Assembly (NCBI GenBank): GCA_900554415.1
Contig: USGU01000017.1
Location: forward strand, 1-51,503
Length of the DNA: 51,503 nt
Source of the DNA: an uncultured Lachnospiraceae bacterium
GTDB lineage: Bacteria; Bacillota; Clostridia; Lachnospirales; Lachnospiraceae
Reading direction: 5' to 3'
The translations under genes and the position numbers were made by a program. The notes under the pieces were generated by a model that searched no databases, had not been told where the DNA came from, and saw only the letters and a program-made list of their open reading frames with translations. Positions 27,324-35,682 of the stretch are shown here, piece after piece (the first letter of the stretch is position 1; every line of letters begins with the position of its first letter).

Positions 27324-28115
27324 ATGGGAATATATGCTATCACAGGCGGTTCCAGTGGAATCGGGGCACAGACTGTAAGACTTTTAAAAGAACGAGGCCA
27401 TGAAGTTATCAATATTGATATGAAAAACGGAGATATCGAAGTTGACCTCTCTACATTAGAAGGACGTAAGAAAACAATCGATGAATTACATCGTATGTGT
27501 CCGGACGGACTGGACGGTATGATTTTGAATGCCGGTGTTTCCGGAGCCTGCGGAAAACCAGAACTTATCATTTCCTTAAACTTCTTCTCCACCATCGAAG
27601 TGGCAAAAGGTGTTTATGATTTAGTACAGAAGAGACATGGCGCTATGGTTGTTACATCTTCTAACACAATTTCTCAGGGTCGTATCCGTATGGATATTGC
27701 CGATTTGTTAAATAATGCAAATGACGATGAACAGCGTATTTTAAATATTGTCGGACAGATGGACAGAACAGACTTAAGCGTTGGAAATACACTCTATGTT
27801 GCCACCAAATATGCCTTGGCCAGATGGGTACGCCGCCATTCTGCTTCTTTTGCTGCAAATGGTGTTCGTATCAATGCAGTTGCACCGGGTAACGTAAATA
27901 CTGCTATGACAGCAATCCTGACACCTACAACCAAGATGGCAATCAATGCGCTTCCTATTCCAACACGTTATGGACAGGATGCACTCATGGACCCAGAAGA
28001 AGTTGCATCTGTAATCGTATTCCTTGTTTCTGATGAAGCAAGAGGTGTCTGCGGAAATATTATGTTCGTAGACGGTGGAACAGATGCCCTTCTCAACACG
28101 GAAAAAGTATATTAA
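27324..28115 (+). CDS. Short-chain dehydrogenase, 3-alpha-hydroxysteroid-dehydrogenase-like
   Basis: 263-residue NAD(P)-dependent oxidoreductase. Cofactor motif TGGSSGIG, NAG-type motif LNAGVSG, active Ser in VTSSNTIS, and YxxxK as YVATK. Its layout follows the Comamonas 3-alpha-hydroxysteroid dehydrogenase subtype from memory: short N-terminal strand, DLSTLEGRK, LDGMILNAG, a long insert before the active Tyr, and GVRINAVAPG. That suggests a steroid- or bile-acid-like substrate, but substrate calling in this family is unreliable. AGGAGG precedes the ATG. First gene of a pair with an NTF2-like protein. Confidence 0.85.
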   Translation: MGIYAITGGSSGIGAQTVRLLKERGHEVINIDMKNGDIEVDLSTLEGRKKTIDELHRMCPDGLDGMILNAGVSGACGKPELIISLNFFSTIEVAKGVYDLVQKRHGAMVVTSSNTISQGRIRMDIADLLNNANDDEQRILNIVGQMDRTDLSVGNTLYVATKYALARWVRRHSASFAANGVRINAVAPGNVNTAMTAILTPTTKMAINALPIPTRYGQDALMDPEEVASVIVFLVSDEARGVCGNIMFVDGGTDALLNTEKVY

Positions 28116-28131
28116 GGTGGAGGAAATTATT

Positions 28132-28461
28132 ATGAGTATCATTGAAAAATACATAGATGCTGCGCTTAACAAAGACTACGAAGCAATTTCAAGATTATTT
28201 ACCAAACATGGACATTACAATGACTACACTCCAATCGGAGCCCTGCGTCAGGAATATCATGTATATGGACGGGAAGCAATTGCAATGTTTTTCCGTAACA
28301 AGTTCTTCTTCCGTCAGTTTTCTTTCTCAAGTCCGAAAGTTTTGAACGACCATCAGATAGAATTTGTTGCTTCTTATGGCGATTACTATATTGTAGCTCT
28401 TGCCAATATCGAATACGCTGAAGATGGACAGATTCTCCGTATGATTGTAAGAGCAAGATAA
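28132..28461 (+). CDS. SnoaL/NTF2-like fold protein
   Basis: 109 residues: N-terminal helix (IEKYIDAALNKDYEAISRLF), then YGREAIAMFFRNKFF and a beta-sheet-rich C-terminal half ending GQILRMIVRAR, the typical cone-shaped NTF2/SnoaL layout shared by ketosteroid isomerases, dehydratases and binding proteins. GGAGG stands ahead of MSIIEKY, 16 bases after the SDR stop, so the two are co-translated. Probably acts on the SDR substrate or product; no catalytic residue can be assigned. Confidence 0.75.
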   Translation: MSIIEKYIDAALNKDYEAISRLFTKHGHYNDYTPIGALRQEYHVYGREAIAMFFRNKFFFRQFSFSSPKVLNDHQIEFVASYGDYYIVALANIEYAEDGQILRMIVRAR

Positions 28462-28499
28462 CAAAGACCATACCCTCCTAAATGGCAGTACATATAATA

Positions 28500-28544
28500 A
28501 ATCAGGCGTTTCTTTCTTAATCGAAAGAGACGCCTGATTTTTGC
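28500..28544 (+). terminator. Terminator of the SDR/NTF2-like operon
   Basis: 17-bp stem (28500-28516 with 28523-28539, one wobble), loop TTAATC, followed by a T run. Strong rho-independent terminator. Confidence 0.9.
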
Positions 28545-28624
28545 CCCGTTTTTTCACTTGATTAATGTGTAAACTGACCCGTTTTTTTCATAAATTACTC
28601 GTATATTTTTCCCCGTTTTGCATT

Positions 28625-29302
28625 TTATAATGACCGAATCACATCTGCCAGATCAGAATGAATTTCACTCTCCAGATAGCTTTCCATAAATGCCTTCATA
28701 CTGTTTCTGCTATAACGATTGCCGTGGATAATCTGTCCCAGTCTGCGGACTGTCTTCTCCATCTCGTCATTTACCAGAATATAATCATACTGTTCTGCAC
28801 ACATGATTTCTTCCTGCGCAACGAACAGACGCTCCTGTTGTTCCTCTTCCGTAAGTGAAGTATCTGCTTTCACATGCTCTGCCAAATCTTCCCAGGTTGG
28901 CGGAAGCAGAAAAATAAGTGTTGCATCCGGACACATTGCTCTTACTTTCATGGCACTTACCACATCTGCAATCAGAAGTACATTTCTGCCTTTGCTTCGT
29001 GCTTCTTCTACTGCTTTACGTGGAGTTCCATATCCCACACGATTGTAATACCCGTATTCAATCAACTGATGGGAACGCACCATACGGTCAAATTCCAGAT
29101 GGGAAATGAAATAATGTTCCTCTCCTTCCACTTCACCCGGACGTGGGTCTCTGGTTGTAACAGATACACATTTACAGGCATTCGGATGTTCCTTCATGTA
29201 TTCCTTTAAAATCGTTCGCTTTCCCACACCGGTTGGTCCGGAAAACACAACCAACTGTCCATATTCAGCAATTCGCTCAAAATATTTCTTATCCTGATTC
29301 AT
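28625..29302 (-). CDS. Guanylate-kinase-like protein
   Basis: 225 residues. P-loop SGPTGVGKRT (Gmk has SGPSGVGKGT), VTTRDPRPGEVEGEEHYFIS is the GMP-binding region, and NVLLIADVVSAMKVR plus ATLIFLLPP follow. Probably phosphorylates GMP to GDP, or is a second, specialised copy given deviations in the P-loop and in the usual DIDVQGA block (here IADVVSA). The start MNQDKKYF was chosen for its GGGAGG; the frame continues 135 codons upstream through a non-coding gap. Confidence 0.85.
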   Translation of the reverse strand: MNQDKKYFERIAEYGQLVVFSGPTGVGKRTILKEYMKEHPNACKCVSVTTRDPRPGEVEGEEHYFISHLEFDRMVRSHQLIEYGYYNRVGYGTPRKAVEEARSKGRNVLLIADVVSAMKVRAMCPDATLIFLLPPTWEDLAEHVKADTSLTEEEQQERLFVAQEEIMCAEQYDYILVNDEMEKTVRRLGQIIHGNRYSRNSMKAFMESYLESEIHSDLADVIRSL

Positions 29303-29343
29303 AAACTGTTTACCTCCCGCAATTTTATTCACGTGCAACCTGC

Positions 29344-29368
29344 TATAATATCTACGGATTATTCCGTG
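29344..29368 (-). repeat. Copy 2 of the 25-base dispersed intergenic repeat
   Basis: Matches 13498-13522 at 22 of 25 positions, with dyad ACGGA-TTAT-TCCGT. It adjoins a GC-rich block absent at the first copy. Lies about 40-70 bases upstream of the gmk-like start on the same strand. Confidence 0.5.
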
Positions 29369-29670
29369 CCTTGCACTCTCACATCTACGCTTCGCTCCGG
29401 TCGGCGCTAAGCATGTGTCGCTGGCGCATAACGCCCTCCCTGATATTATTATATTTATTATAAAAAATTCCAGTTCAAACATCAACGAAAGATAATCTCT
29501 TAACAATTTACTTTTAAACTCCAAGTCCACTGAGCAGCATGTAATATCCGGTTCAGATACATCAAAAGGGCTGCTCCCGCATTTGGAATGCTTGCAAATG
29601 TCAATGGAATCAGCAGAACAATCATAGAATTCGCTCCACTGATTTTTCCCTTTTAGCATGATTTTCCACG

Positions 29671-29703
29671 AAAAAAAGCTACACACTTTACTGTGCATAG
29701 CTT
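29671..29703 (-). terminator. Terminator of deoC
   Basis: On the minus strand AAGCTA..CACA / GTGTG..TAGCTT stem followed by a run of T, directly after the deoC stop. Confidence 0.85.
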
Positions 29704-29712
29704 CCATTTCTT

Positions 29713-30366
29713 TTATATGTTTTCTTTGATTAATTTGATTGCGGAACTGGTTCCGATACGTTCACATCCTGCTGCTAAAAATGCTTCCATGTCTGCTACA
29801 CTCCGTACTCCACCGGCAGCTTTCATTTTTACATGTTCACCTATATATTTTTTGAACAGTAAAATATCTTTCATCGTTGCACCTCCGGTTCCAAATCCGG
29901 TAGAAGTTTTGATATAATCTGCCCCGGCATCTGTAACGGCTTTGCACATGGCAATCTTTTCTTCTTCGGTCAGATAACAGGTTTCAATAATTACTTTGAG
30001 GATATGATTACCTGCTGCCTTTTTAATAGAGCGAATCTCATCTGTCACAAAATCATAATTCCCATTTTTTACTTCCGCAATATTGATAACCATATCAATT
30101 TCATTAGCTCCGTCCGCAATGGCCTGTCTGGTTTCTTCTACCTTTGCACCAGTTGTACTATATCCAAGTGGGAACCCGATTACGGTACAAACATTGAGCT
30201 TCTCTCCATATTTTTCATGAATTCGTCCCACATAAGATGGCGGCACACATACGGAAGCAGTTTCATACTGGATTGCTTCCTCACATAGCTTCTGAATATC
30301 CTCCCATGTGGCAAATGCTTTTAACAAGGTATGGTCTACATGTTTTAAAATATCTCTGGTTTCCAT
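29713..30366 (-). CDS. deoC: Deoxyribose-phosphate aldolase
   Basis: Cleaves 2-deoxyribose-5-phosphate to glyceraldehyde-3-phosphate and acetaldehyde in deoxynucleoside breakdown. 217 residues, the usual length. DHTLLKA near the N terminus, VCTVIGFPLGYS, EIDMVINI, KVIIETCYL, and the Schiff-base lysine in DYIKTSTGFG, then KAAGGVRS. AGAGGA precedes the ATG. No other deo gene adjoins. Confidence 0.95.
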   Translation of the reverse strand: METRDILKHVDHTLLKAFATWEDIQKLCEEAIQYETASVCVPPSYVGRIHEKYGEKLNVCTVIGFPLGYSTTGAKVEETRQAIADGANEIDMVINIAEVKNGNYDFVTDEIRSIKKAAGNHILKVIIETCYLTEEEKIAMCKAVTDAGADYIKTSTGFGTGGATMKDILLFKKYIGEHVKMKAAGGVRSVADMEAFLAAGCERIGTSSAIKLIKENI

Positions 30367-30500
30367 AATCTATCATCCTCTCTTTTCACGCTTCAAGTTC
30401 CTATATCTCATTCTAATAAAATACACTTGAAGAATCAATCCTGTTTTTCCAACAAACAGATTCAGGAACCCAGACTATAAATCATGCTCATATACAAAAA

Positions 30501-31685
30501 TCAACTCAATATATTCGCCAATGTATTTCTAATAATCTGACTGTTCACCGGCTTCTCAATATGTCCGTTCATTCCTGCCGCAAAGCATTTTTTCTTATCT
30601 TCTTCAAATGCATTTGCAGTCAACGCAACTATAGGAATTCTGGCAAGTGCAGGTTCTTTCATGCGCCGGATTTCTCTGGTCGCTTTATACCCATCCATCA
30701 CCGGCATTTGAATATCCATCAATATCAAATCAAAATATCCGTCTCTGGAATGAATCACCTTATCGATTGCCTCTACCCCATTTACCGCTTCTTCAATCAG
30801 AAAGCCTTCTTCTTTCAGAATTTCAGATATAATCTCTCTGTTTAATTCATTATCTTCCACAACCAATACACGTTTTCCGCAAAAACAGTCCGTAGAAATT
30901 TTATTTTCATTCTCCGAAGAATGTTTTCCATCTTCTTCTATCAGCACATCCAGCCCAATATCAATAGTAAATTCGGTGCCATGTCCAAGGGCGCTATGTA
31001 CCGTAATGGTTCCACCCATTAACTTTGTCAGTTTCTGAATAAGGGTAAAACCGATTCCGCAGCCTTCCACCCCGCTATTTGTGGAATTCTGCTCCCGTTC
31101 AAAAATTCCAAATACATGCTTTTGGAATTCTTCACTCATTCCAATTCCCGTATCCTTAACACAAATCCGACATGGAAGCTTTCCATTTGCCACTTCTCCA
31201 TTCTGCCAGATGCCAAATGTTACCACACCTCCGGGCAATGTAAATTTCTTCGCATTGCTAAGCAGATTCATGCAAATCTGTGTGAGTTTTCCCTTATCCG
31301 CAAGCACGGTTCTCTCCTGCACCTCGCAAGAAACCACAAAGTTCAACCCTGCTTTCTGCATATCCAGTTCATAAACATCCCGTATCTGCGTGGCAAACTG
31401 CTTTAAGTCAAGCTCCGAGAGTTCCACTTCTACTTCTCCATTTTCCATATGCGAAAGTTCCAGTACCTCTCCCAAAAGCTTCATCAGTACTTCACTGGAC
31501 CGCTTCACTTTATCAATCGCTCTCCGTACAAGCTGTTCGTCCCCCGGATTTTTTGCAATCATATCTGCGAATCCCATAATCGCATTCATCGGTGTGCGTA
31601 TATCGTGTGACATGTTAAATAAAAACGCATGCTTCTCTCTTCCTTCCACCTCTAGCGTTTCCTGCTCTATCACCTGCTCATGCAT
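30501..31685 (-). CDS. Sensor-less hybrid histidine kinase / response regulator
   Basis: 394 residues with three cytosolic domains: HisKA with H-box FNMSHDIRTPMNAIMG starting near residue 23, HATPase_c (ICMNLLSNAKKFT, VKDTGIGM, GIFEREQN, GCGIGFTL), and a receiver with LILMDIQMPVMDG and VALTANAFEED. No transmembrane segment, PAS or extracellular domain precedes the H-box, so input must come from a partner, or the gene is the C-terminal part of a formerly longer kinase. The start MHEQVIEQ follows AAGGAG. No output-domain regulator adjoins. Confidence 0.85.
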   Translation of the reverse strand: MHEQVIEQETLEVEGREKHAFLFNMSHDIRTPMNAIMGFADMIAKNPGDEQLVRRAIDKVKRSSEVLMKLLGEVLELSHMENGEVEVELSELDLKQFATQIRDVYELDMQKAGLNFVVSCEVQERTVLADKGKLTQICMNLLSNAKKFTLPGGVVTFGIWQNGEVANGKLPCRICVKDTGIGMSEEFQKHVFGIFEREQNSTNSGVEGCGIGFTLIQKLTKLMGGTITVHSALGHGTEFTIDIGLDVLIEEDGKHSSENENKISTDCFCGKRVLVVEDNELNREIISEILKEEGFLIEEAVNGVEAIDKVIHSRDGYFDLILMDIQMPVMDGYKATREIRRMKEPALARIPIVALTANAFEEDKKKCFAAGMNGHIEKPVNSQIIRNTLANILS

Positions 31686-32097
31686 AGATTTTTTCTCCTT
31701 TCCCCTCATGCAAGGAAATTTCAAACATCAGAATTTTCGTTCTGTTGTAACTCACTCTCAATCCAATTATTTATATTTGAATTATACACAATCTACTCCT
31801 GAATTTCAATGAATGTTTGGATTACTTACATACTCATTTCACAAAACCAAACATAATGTTTTGCTGTTTTTACATCAAAATCAGGTTGGACAATGAATAT
31901 ACTTTGCCCAGCCTGATTTTGCCGCCTTATAGTATGAAGAAAGAGATAAAATCCGCCTTATCTTGTCATCAATACAAAACAGGTAAAAGAGTGAGAAGAG
32001 GATTTCCCCGCTGCAAATCTTTCTGAAGAAGGTTCACGGAAGATTTTTACTATAAGCCTGGAGCATCAAAACAACAGAACGAAAATTCTGTTGTTTT
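31686..32097. other. Intergenic region between kinase and recombinase
   Basis: About 410 bases. Contains two strong hairpins (31877-31920 and 32069-32099, listed separately) and A/T-rich sequence. A 30-codon frame starting at 31937 encodes a basic peptide but has no ribosome site, so I do not call it. No attachment-site repeat was seen. Confidence 0.4.
31877..31920. terminator. Long hairpin upstream of the kinase gene
   Basis: 17-base arms 31877-31893 and 31904-31920 (one wobble, one mismatch), loop of 10. TTTT follows on both strands. A likely terminator between the recombinase and kinase genes. Confidence 0.65.
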
Positions 32098-32099
32098 TT
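32069..32099. terminator. Terminator at the 3' end of the recombinase gene
   Basis: Stem AACAACAGAA/TTCTGTTGTT with loop CGAAAA followed by TTTT on both strands. It overlaps the last bases of the minus-strand recombinase gene. Confidence 0.75.
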
Positions 32100-32949
32100 A
32101 TATCATCACTAACCCCATCCGTTCTATCTGCCTCGCATGAACTGTTCCACTCTCTGCCGTATAAATCCGTGTTGTGCTTACATTAGAATGACCGAGAATA
32201 TCTGCCAGTCTGGATAAATCTTTTTCTCTTGCATAATAAGTTCTCGCAAATAAATGCCTCAGATTATGCGGAAATACTTTTTCCGGTTCTACCCCGGCTT
32301 TCTCGCAGAGTGCTTTCATTGCACGCCAGATATTGGAACGGTCTATTGGTCTTCCTGTCCTCGTCACAAACACCATTCCCGTTGTTCTCTTTTGTTTTTT
32401 AAGATATCGTTTTAACAATCCGCACAACTTGGCAGGCAGGAAAATAACTCTGCACTTTCCTTTATTATTGACACGCACTCTCCCACTCTGAACAGCCTCT
32501 GCTGTAATATATTTCAGTTCCGACACACAAATTCCTGTTGCACAAATGGTTTGAATTATCAAAGATAGCCTCTCATCCTTCTTTTCTTTCGCTGTATCCA
32601 CTAATTTTTTATAGTCAGCTTTCGTCAATTCCTTCTTCTCATCCAGAAACAGCGTCTTCTGAAGCTTCATCTGCCGCATAGTCAAATCATTCCACTTCAT
32701 AAAATAAAAAAATCCATTTACTGCCGCCAGCATAGCATTGACTGTAGCAAGGGCATATTGCTCTATAAGCATTTGCTTCCACTGAATCAAATTGCTCTTC
32801 GTCAGAACCTTGCCCTCCATAACCGTATGCAACTGCAACAGACAACACTCATATTTCTGTACTGTTGCACGGCTGTGCTCACTTTCGCATAAATGGATTT
32901 TATATTCTTTTATTTGTTCTATTGTCAATATTTGTTTTTCACTTGACAT
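32098..32949 (-). CDS. Tyrosine recombinase/integrase with substituted catalytic Arg
   Basis: 283 residues: N-terminal SAM-like DNA-binding domain, then the catalytic domain. HNLRHLFA (HxxR) and LGHSNVSTTRIYT (His, and nucleophile Tyr) are intact. The first catalytic Arg, normally in TGxRxSEL, is replaced: the protein reads ATGICVSEL with Cys141 (TGT at 32527-32529), one base from CGT. GGAGG precedes the ATG. It is a stand-alone gene with no visible mobile cargo or excisionase. It could be an inactivated XerC-like or element-borne integrase, or a recombinase with a partner. Confidence 0.88.
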   Translation of the reverse strand: MSSEKQILTIEQIKEYKIHLCESEHSRATVQKYECCLLQLHTVMEGKVLTKSNLIQWKQMLIEQYALATVNAMLAAVNGFFYFMKWNDLTMRQMKLQKTLFLDEKKELTKADYKKLVDTAKEKKDERLSLIIQTICATGICVSELKYITAEAVQSGRVRVNNKGKCRVIFLPAKLCGLLKRYLKKQKRTTGMVFVTRTGRPIDRSNIWRAMKALCEKAGVEPEKVFPHNLRHLFARTYYAREKDLSRLADILGHSNVSTTRIYTAESGTVHARQIERMGLVMI

Positions 32950-33075
32950 CGTATATTCCCTCCCTTTCCCGGTAAATTTATTTTACCGTACAATACGGAA
33001 TTTATACGATATCTCTGCTGACTGAGTGTAGCCTCTTTCGCCTGTTGTCCAAACTGGCTGTAATGGATAAAAAAT

Positions 33076-34026
33076 CTATCGAAACAGCTTCTTTCCAAAG
33101 TTATATAAGGCATTCTGCCATACTACGGTCCAGTGTCCACCTTCCATATCGTAGAAAATATGATCAATTCCCTGTTCGTTCATATAATCATTCAGTTCAT
33201 AGGTCACTTCGCCGCAAACATCGTCACTTCTGCCGACTGCAAGCATCAGTACTTTAAACGGTTCTATGCCTTCTGGAAGTGTCAAATCTTCAAGTGGTGC
33301 TTCTACCCATGTGGTATCGTTTGCCGCAGCAACTGCTGTTGCCGAAGAAAATGCGCCCACATATCCAAACAATTCCGGATAGGTATATGCCGCAGCCAGT
33401 GCATTTCTTCCGCCCATGGAATTCCCTGCCACTGCCGTATTTTCTCTGCCATGTTTTACCGGATAATTTGCTTCTATATAAGGCATTACATTATGCAAAA
33501 GTTCCTCCGTTGTATGGTCAAAGGAAGAAATGCTCTGCCAGAAATCCATTCCGTCCACGCTCTCATTTTCATTAATATTACTGTTGGGGCAGACAACAAT
33601 CATCTCCGGCACATTTTCAAAATAATACAGATTCTGAAGAATCACATCCGCTTCTTTATTATGCCAGGTCCGATGGCTCCCGCCATACCCATGGAGCAGA
33701 TAGAGTACCGGATATTCCTTGTCTTCACTATAATCTGCAGGCAAAAATACCATGGCATGGCGCATGCTGTCCGTAACGTCTGAATGATACGTGATGGTTT
33801 CCGGGGAACGATAGGCATAACCCACCTGCTTTTTCACAAAATACGGATTGGGCGTTTCTACAATGACTCCGTCCTCGTTTTCATTTTCATGATACTCCTG
33901 AATCTCCGCTTCAATTTGAAATTTTGTATTGCGCGCCTGCACCTGATAGCATTCTATGACAAGAACTGCTGCAAATATAAGCAGCAGTCCCATTCTAAAA
34001 CATCTTTTTTTCTGTTTCTTTAACAT
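33076..34026 (-). CDS. Secreted or membrane-anchored esterase (esterase-D/feruloyl-esterase-like)
   Basis: 316 residues. N-terminal basic segment then helix MGLLLIFAAVLVIECYQV: a signal anchor or uncleaved signal peptide. Catalytic domain of the PF00756 type: AMVFLPADYSEDKEYPVLYLLHGYGGSHRTW, nucleophile in AGNSMGG, and C-terminal GGHWTVVW with the catalytic His. Acts outside the membrane on ester bonds of carbohydrate or aromatic esters. The start MLKKQKKR was chosen for the signal and its upstream GGTGGATG. Confidence 0.85.
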   Translation of the reverse strand: MLKKQKKRCFRMGLLLIFAAVLVIECYQVQARNTKFQIEAEIQEYHENENEDGVIVETPNPYFVKKQVGYAYRSPETITYHSDVTDSMRHAMVFLPADYSEDKEYPVLYLLHGYGGSHRTWHNKEADVILQNLYYFENVPEMIVVCPNSNINENESVDGMDFWQSISSFDHTTEELLHNVMPYIEANYPVKHGRENTAVAGNSMGGRNALAAAYTYPELFGYVGAFSSATAVAAANDTTWVEAPLEDLTLPEGIEPFKVLMLAVGRSDDVCGEVTYELNDYMNEQGIDHIFYDMEGGHWTVVWQNALYNFGKKLFR

Positions 34027-34062
34027 TCTGCATCCACCCGAATCAATTTCCACTTATCCTTA

Positions 34063-34440
34063 TTATTTACGGTTTCCATATTTATCGAATGTCTTTCTCA
34101 GAGCCCGTTCTGTAGGTACAATAGAGCCTATCATCACACATATCTGAATGAATTCCAATACCAGTGTCATATTTCCTACTGTATCCGTGGAACTTTTCAT
34201 AAACGGAAGCTGTACAAGTACAGATGGAATCAGTATAATGCACCCTATCTTATACCAGAGTTTTCCGCAGTAATCATGTGCGAACTTCCATGTATCTTCA
34301 TTCTTCATAGACATCGATGTACGATATCCATACACTCCATTGATACTCTTTGGTGCATGTTTATACATGATTTTTCCAAATACTATCATTAAAACTGGAA
34401 TCAGCATATTACAAATAAACATCGCAATCCAGAATCCCAT
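34063..34440 (-). CDS. SdpI/YhfL-family membrane protein
   Basis: 125 residues with three to four helices (MGFWIAMFICNMLIPVLMIVFG at the start). GVYGYRTSMSMKNEDTWKFAHDYCGKLW is the characteristic SdpI-type loop. In Bacillus, SdpI protects against the SdpC toxin; most homologues have unknown roles. GGAGG lies 9 bases before the ATG. It precedes the esterase gene by 36 bases on the same strand and may be co-transcribed. Confidence 0.85.
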   Translation of the reverse strand: MGFWIAMFICNMLIPVLMIVFGKIMYKHAPKSINGVYGYRTSMSMKNEDTWKFAHDYCGKLWYKIGCIILIPSVLVQLPFMKSSTDTVGNMTLVLEFIQICVMIGSIVPTERALRKTFDKYGNRK

Positions 34441-34535
34441 AACATTCACCTCCAATAGCCTTCTATTCTTCAATTAGTTCAAATTTGTTGATAAATATTC
34501 TATCACAAAACTGTTTTTCCTTCAATCCAAAGTAC

Positions 34536-34564
34536 ACAAAAATAGGGCTGCCATCCGGCAGCCC
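34536..34564 (-). terminator. Terminator of the hydrolase-1/TetR operon
   Basis: Perfect 8-bp stem GGGCTGCC/GGCAGCCC (34545-34552, 34557-34564), then TATTTTTG on the minus strand. Directly after the TetR stop. Confidence 0.9.
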
Positions 34565-34575
34565 AAATCTCAGCT

Positions 34576-35175
34576 CTACGATGCGATGCTCTCGCATACA
34601 TTTTCTGCTTCTTTTTCTTCTTTTTTTGAAATGGTCAGGTATTCCGTATCAAGTAAGGAACGAACCTGTTCGAAGTAACTCATATAGTTATTGTGCATTC
34701 CTTTTTTCACCCAGTCCGTAATAATGCCCACAAGTGCGTATGCATTCAGCTTCGCCATAATATCCAGCTTTTCCTCTGAAAGCTGCACATTGGACTGCAT
34801 ATAACGGGTTTCCAGATTCATTTTCCATAACTCATAATACATTCCCTGCAGTGTTTCGAACAGAGAGTTCTGACCTACATACTGGAAACAGGCAAAATAG
34901 AACTCACGCTCTTTATACAGGCATTTGCATACATTTACAAAGCTGTCGGTAAGCTTCGAAGGGTCATCAAATGAATTGACGTTCCGAATCATGTCATCGT
35001 AAAAAATCCAGTTAATCAGTTCATATTTATCCTTGAAGTGATAGTAAAATGCATTCCGGCTGAGCTCACACTGTTCCGTAATATCTTTTACGGAAATTTT
35101 CGTGAGCGGTCGTTCCTGCAATAATTCTTTTAACGCTTTTGCGAATGTCTCTTTTGTAATCCTGTTATTTGCCAT
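34576..35175 (-). CDS. TetR-family regulator, DhaS-like (locus copy 1)
   Basis: 199 residues. HTH: LTKISVKDITEQCELSRNAFYYHFKDKYELINWIFYDD, followed by a TetR_C_8-type domain (CKCLYKEREFYFACFQYVGQNSLF). Closely similar to the proteins at 43541-44116 and 45390-45974. Last gene after hydrolase 1 and its half-size partner, 50 bases behind the latter, so probably auto-regulated with them. Confidence 0.88.
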   Translation of the reverse strand: MANNRITKETFAKALKELLQERPLTKISVKDITEQCELSRNAFYYHFKDKYELINWIFYDDMIRNVNSFDDPSKLTDSFVNVCKCLYKEREFYFACFQYVGQNSLFETLQGMYYELWKMNLETRYMQSNVQLSEEKLDIMAKLNAYALVGIITDWVKKGMHNNYMSYFEQVRSLLDTEYLTISKKEEKEAENVCESIAS

Positions 35176-35225
35176 ATCCCATCATCCATTTCTATATTAA
35201 GAAGATTCCCGATGTAGAAACAGCT

Positions 35226-35633
35226 TTAAAATACTTCTGCCGGTTCTACTTCAGCATCAAATTCGTCTTCCATATACTCAACCAGTTCCTGCGCAACGTC
35301 CAAATGTTCTGCATCTGCTTTGACAGAAATTTCATTTGGTTTGATATTCAAATCTTTACATTTTTCGGTTGCATATTTGTAAGTCTTTGCAAGTTCATCA
35401 ATATCTGTAGCCTTCGGGCAGATATAAACCACTTTATTTTCCTCACAATATGCTTTCAATTCACCTAATTTGGCATATTCTTCATCTACTTTTCCACCGG
35501 TAATGTAAATAACTGCCGGGCGTGGATTACATTTTGCCATCTGTTTTCCAATCAAAATGACTGTAATCTCTTTCATATCACTTTCCGGGTCTACTACATA
35601 ACCAAGGTCTTCATAAGGATAAAATTCTACCAT
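35226..35633 (-). CDS. Half-size, nucleophile-less alpha/beta-hydrolase-like partner (copy 1)
   Basis: 135 residues, no named family that I know. Order: YPYEDLGYVVDPESD, then strand AVIYITGG, then VVYICP, then NIKPNEISVKADAEH at about 97-110. This order follows the N-terminal half of the adjacent hydrolase (strand plus oxyanion GG, strand, then NI-x-x-NKV-strand-GxSxG-GH). At the nucleophile elbow it has A-DAEH instead of GSSSGGH, so it cannot be a serine esterase. AAGGAGG precedes the ATG, 49 bases after hydrolase 1. Probably a regulatory or structural subunit of that hydrolase; this is inference. Confidence 0.8.
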   Translation of the reverse strand: MVEFYPYEDLGYVVDPESDMKEITVILIGKQMAKCNPRPAVIYITGGKVDEEYAKLGELKAYCEENKVVYICPKATDIDELAKTYKYATEKCKDLNIKPNEISVKADAEHLDVAQELVEYMEDEFDAEVEPAEVF

Positions 35634-35682
35634 AACAACTACCTCCTTTAATTCTCCATATCTGTTCTATTTCTGTTTATTT

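Larger units (their letters stand above)
29303..29712. other. Intergenic region between gmk-like and deoC genes
   Basis: 410 bases with no convincing gene. From right to left it holds the deoC terminator (29671-29703), a possible 41-codon minus-strand frame (29500-29625; ATG with GGAG 8 bases before; hydrophobic start MIVLLIPLTFASIPNAGAAL), an A/T stretch, a GC-rich block at about 29370-29445 unlike its neighbours, and the 25-base repeat at 29344-29368. The small frame could be a real membrane peptide or a gene remnant. Confidence 0.4.

Noticed and set aside
29303..29707. N-terminal extension of the guanylate-kinase-like protein
   Set aside because: Non-coding gap containing the deoC terminator and a repeat; the real start has GGGAGG.
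31937..32026. 30-codon basic peptide frame
   Set aside because: No ribosome site, flanked by terminator hairpins, no support.
33133..33783. Plus-strand 216-codon Cys/His-rich frame
   Set aside because: Antisense to the secreted esterase; composition typical of a shadow frame.
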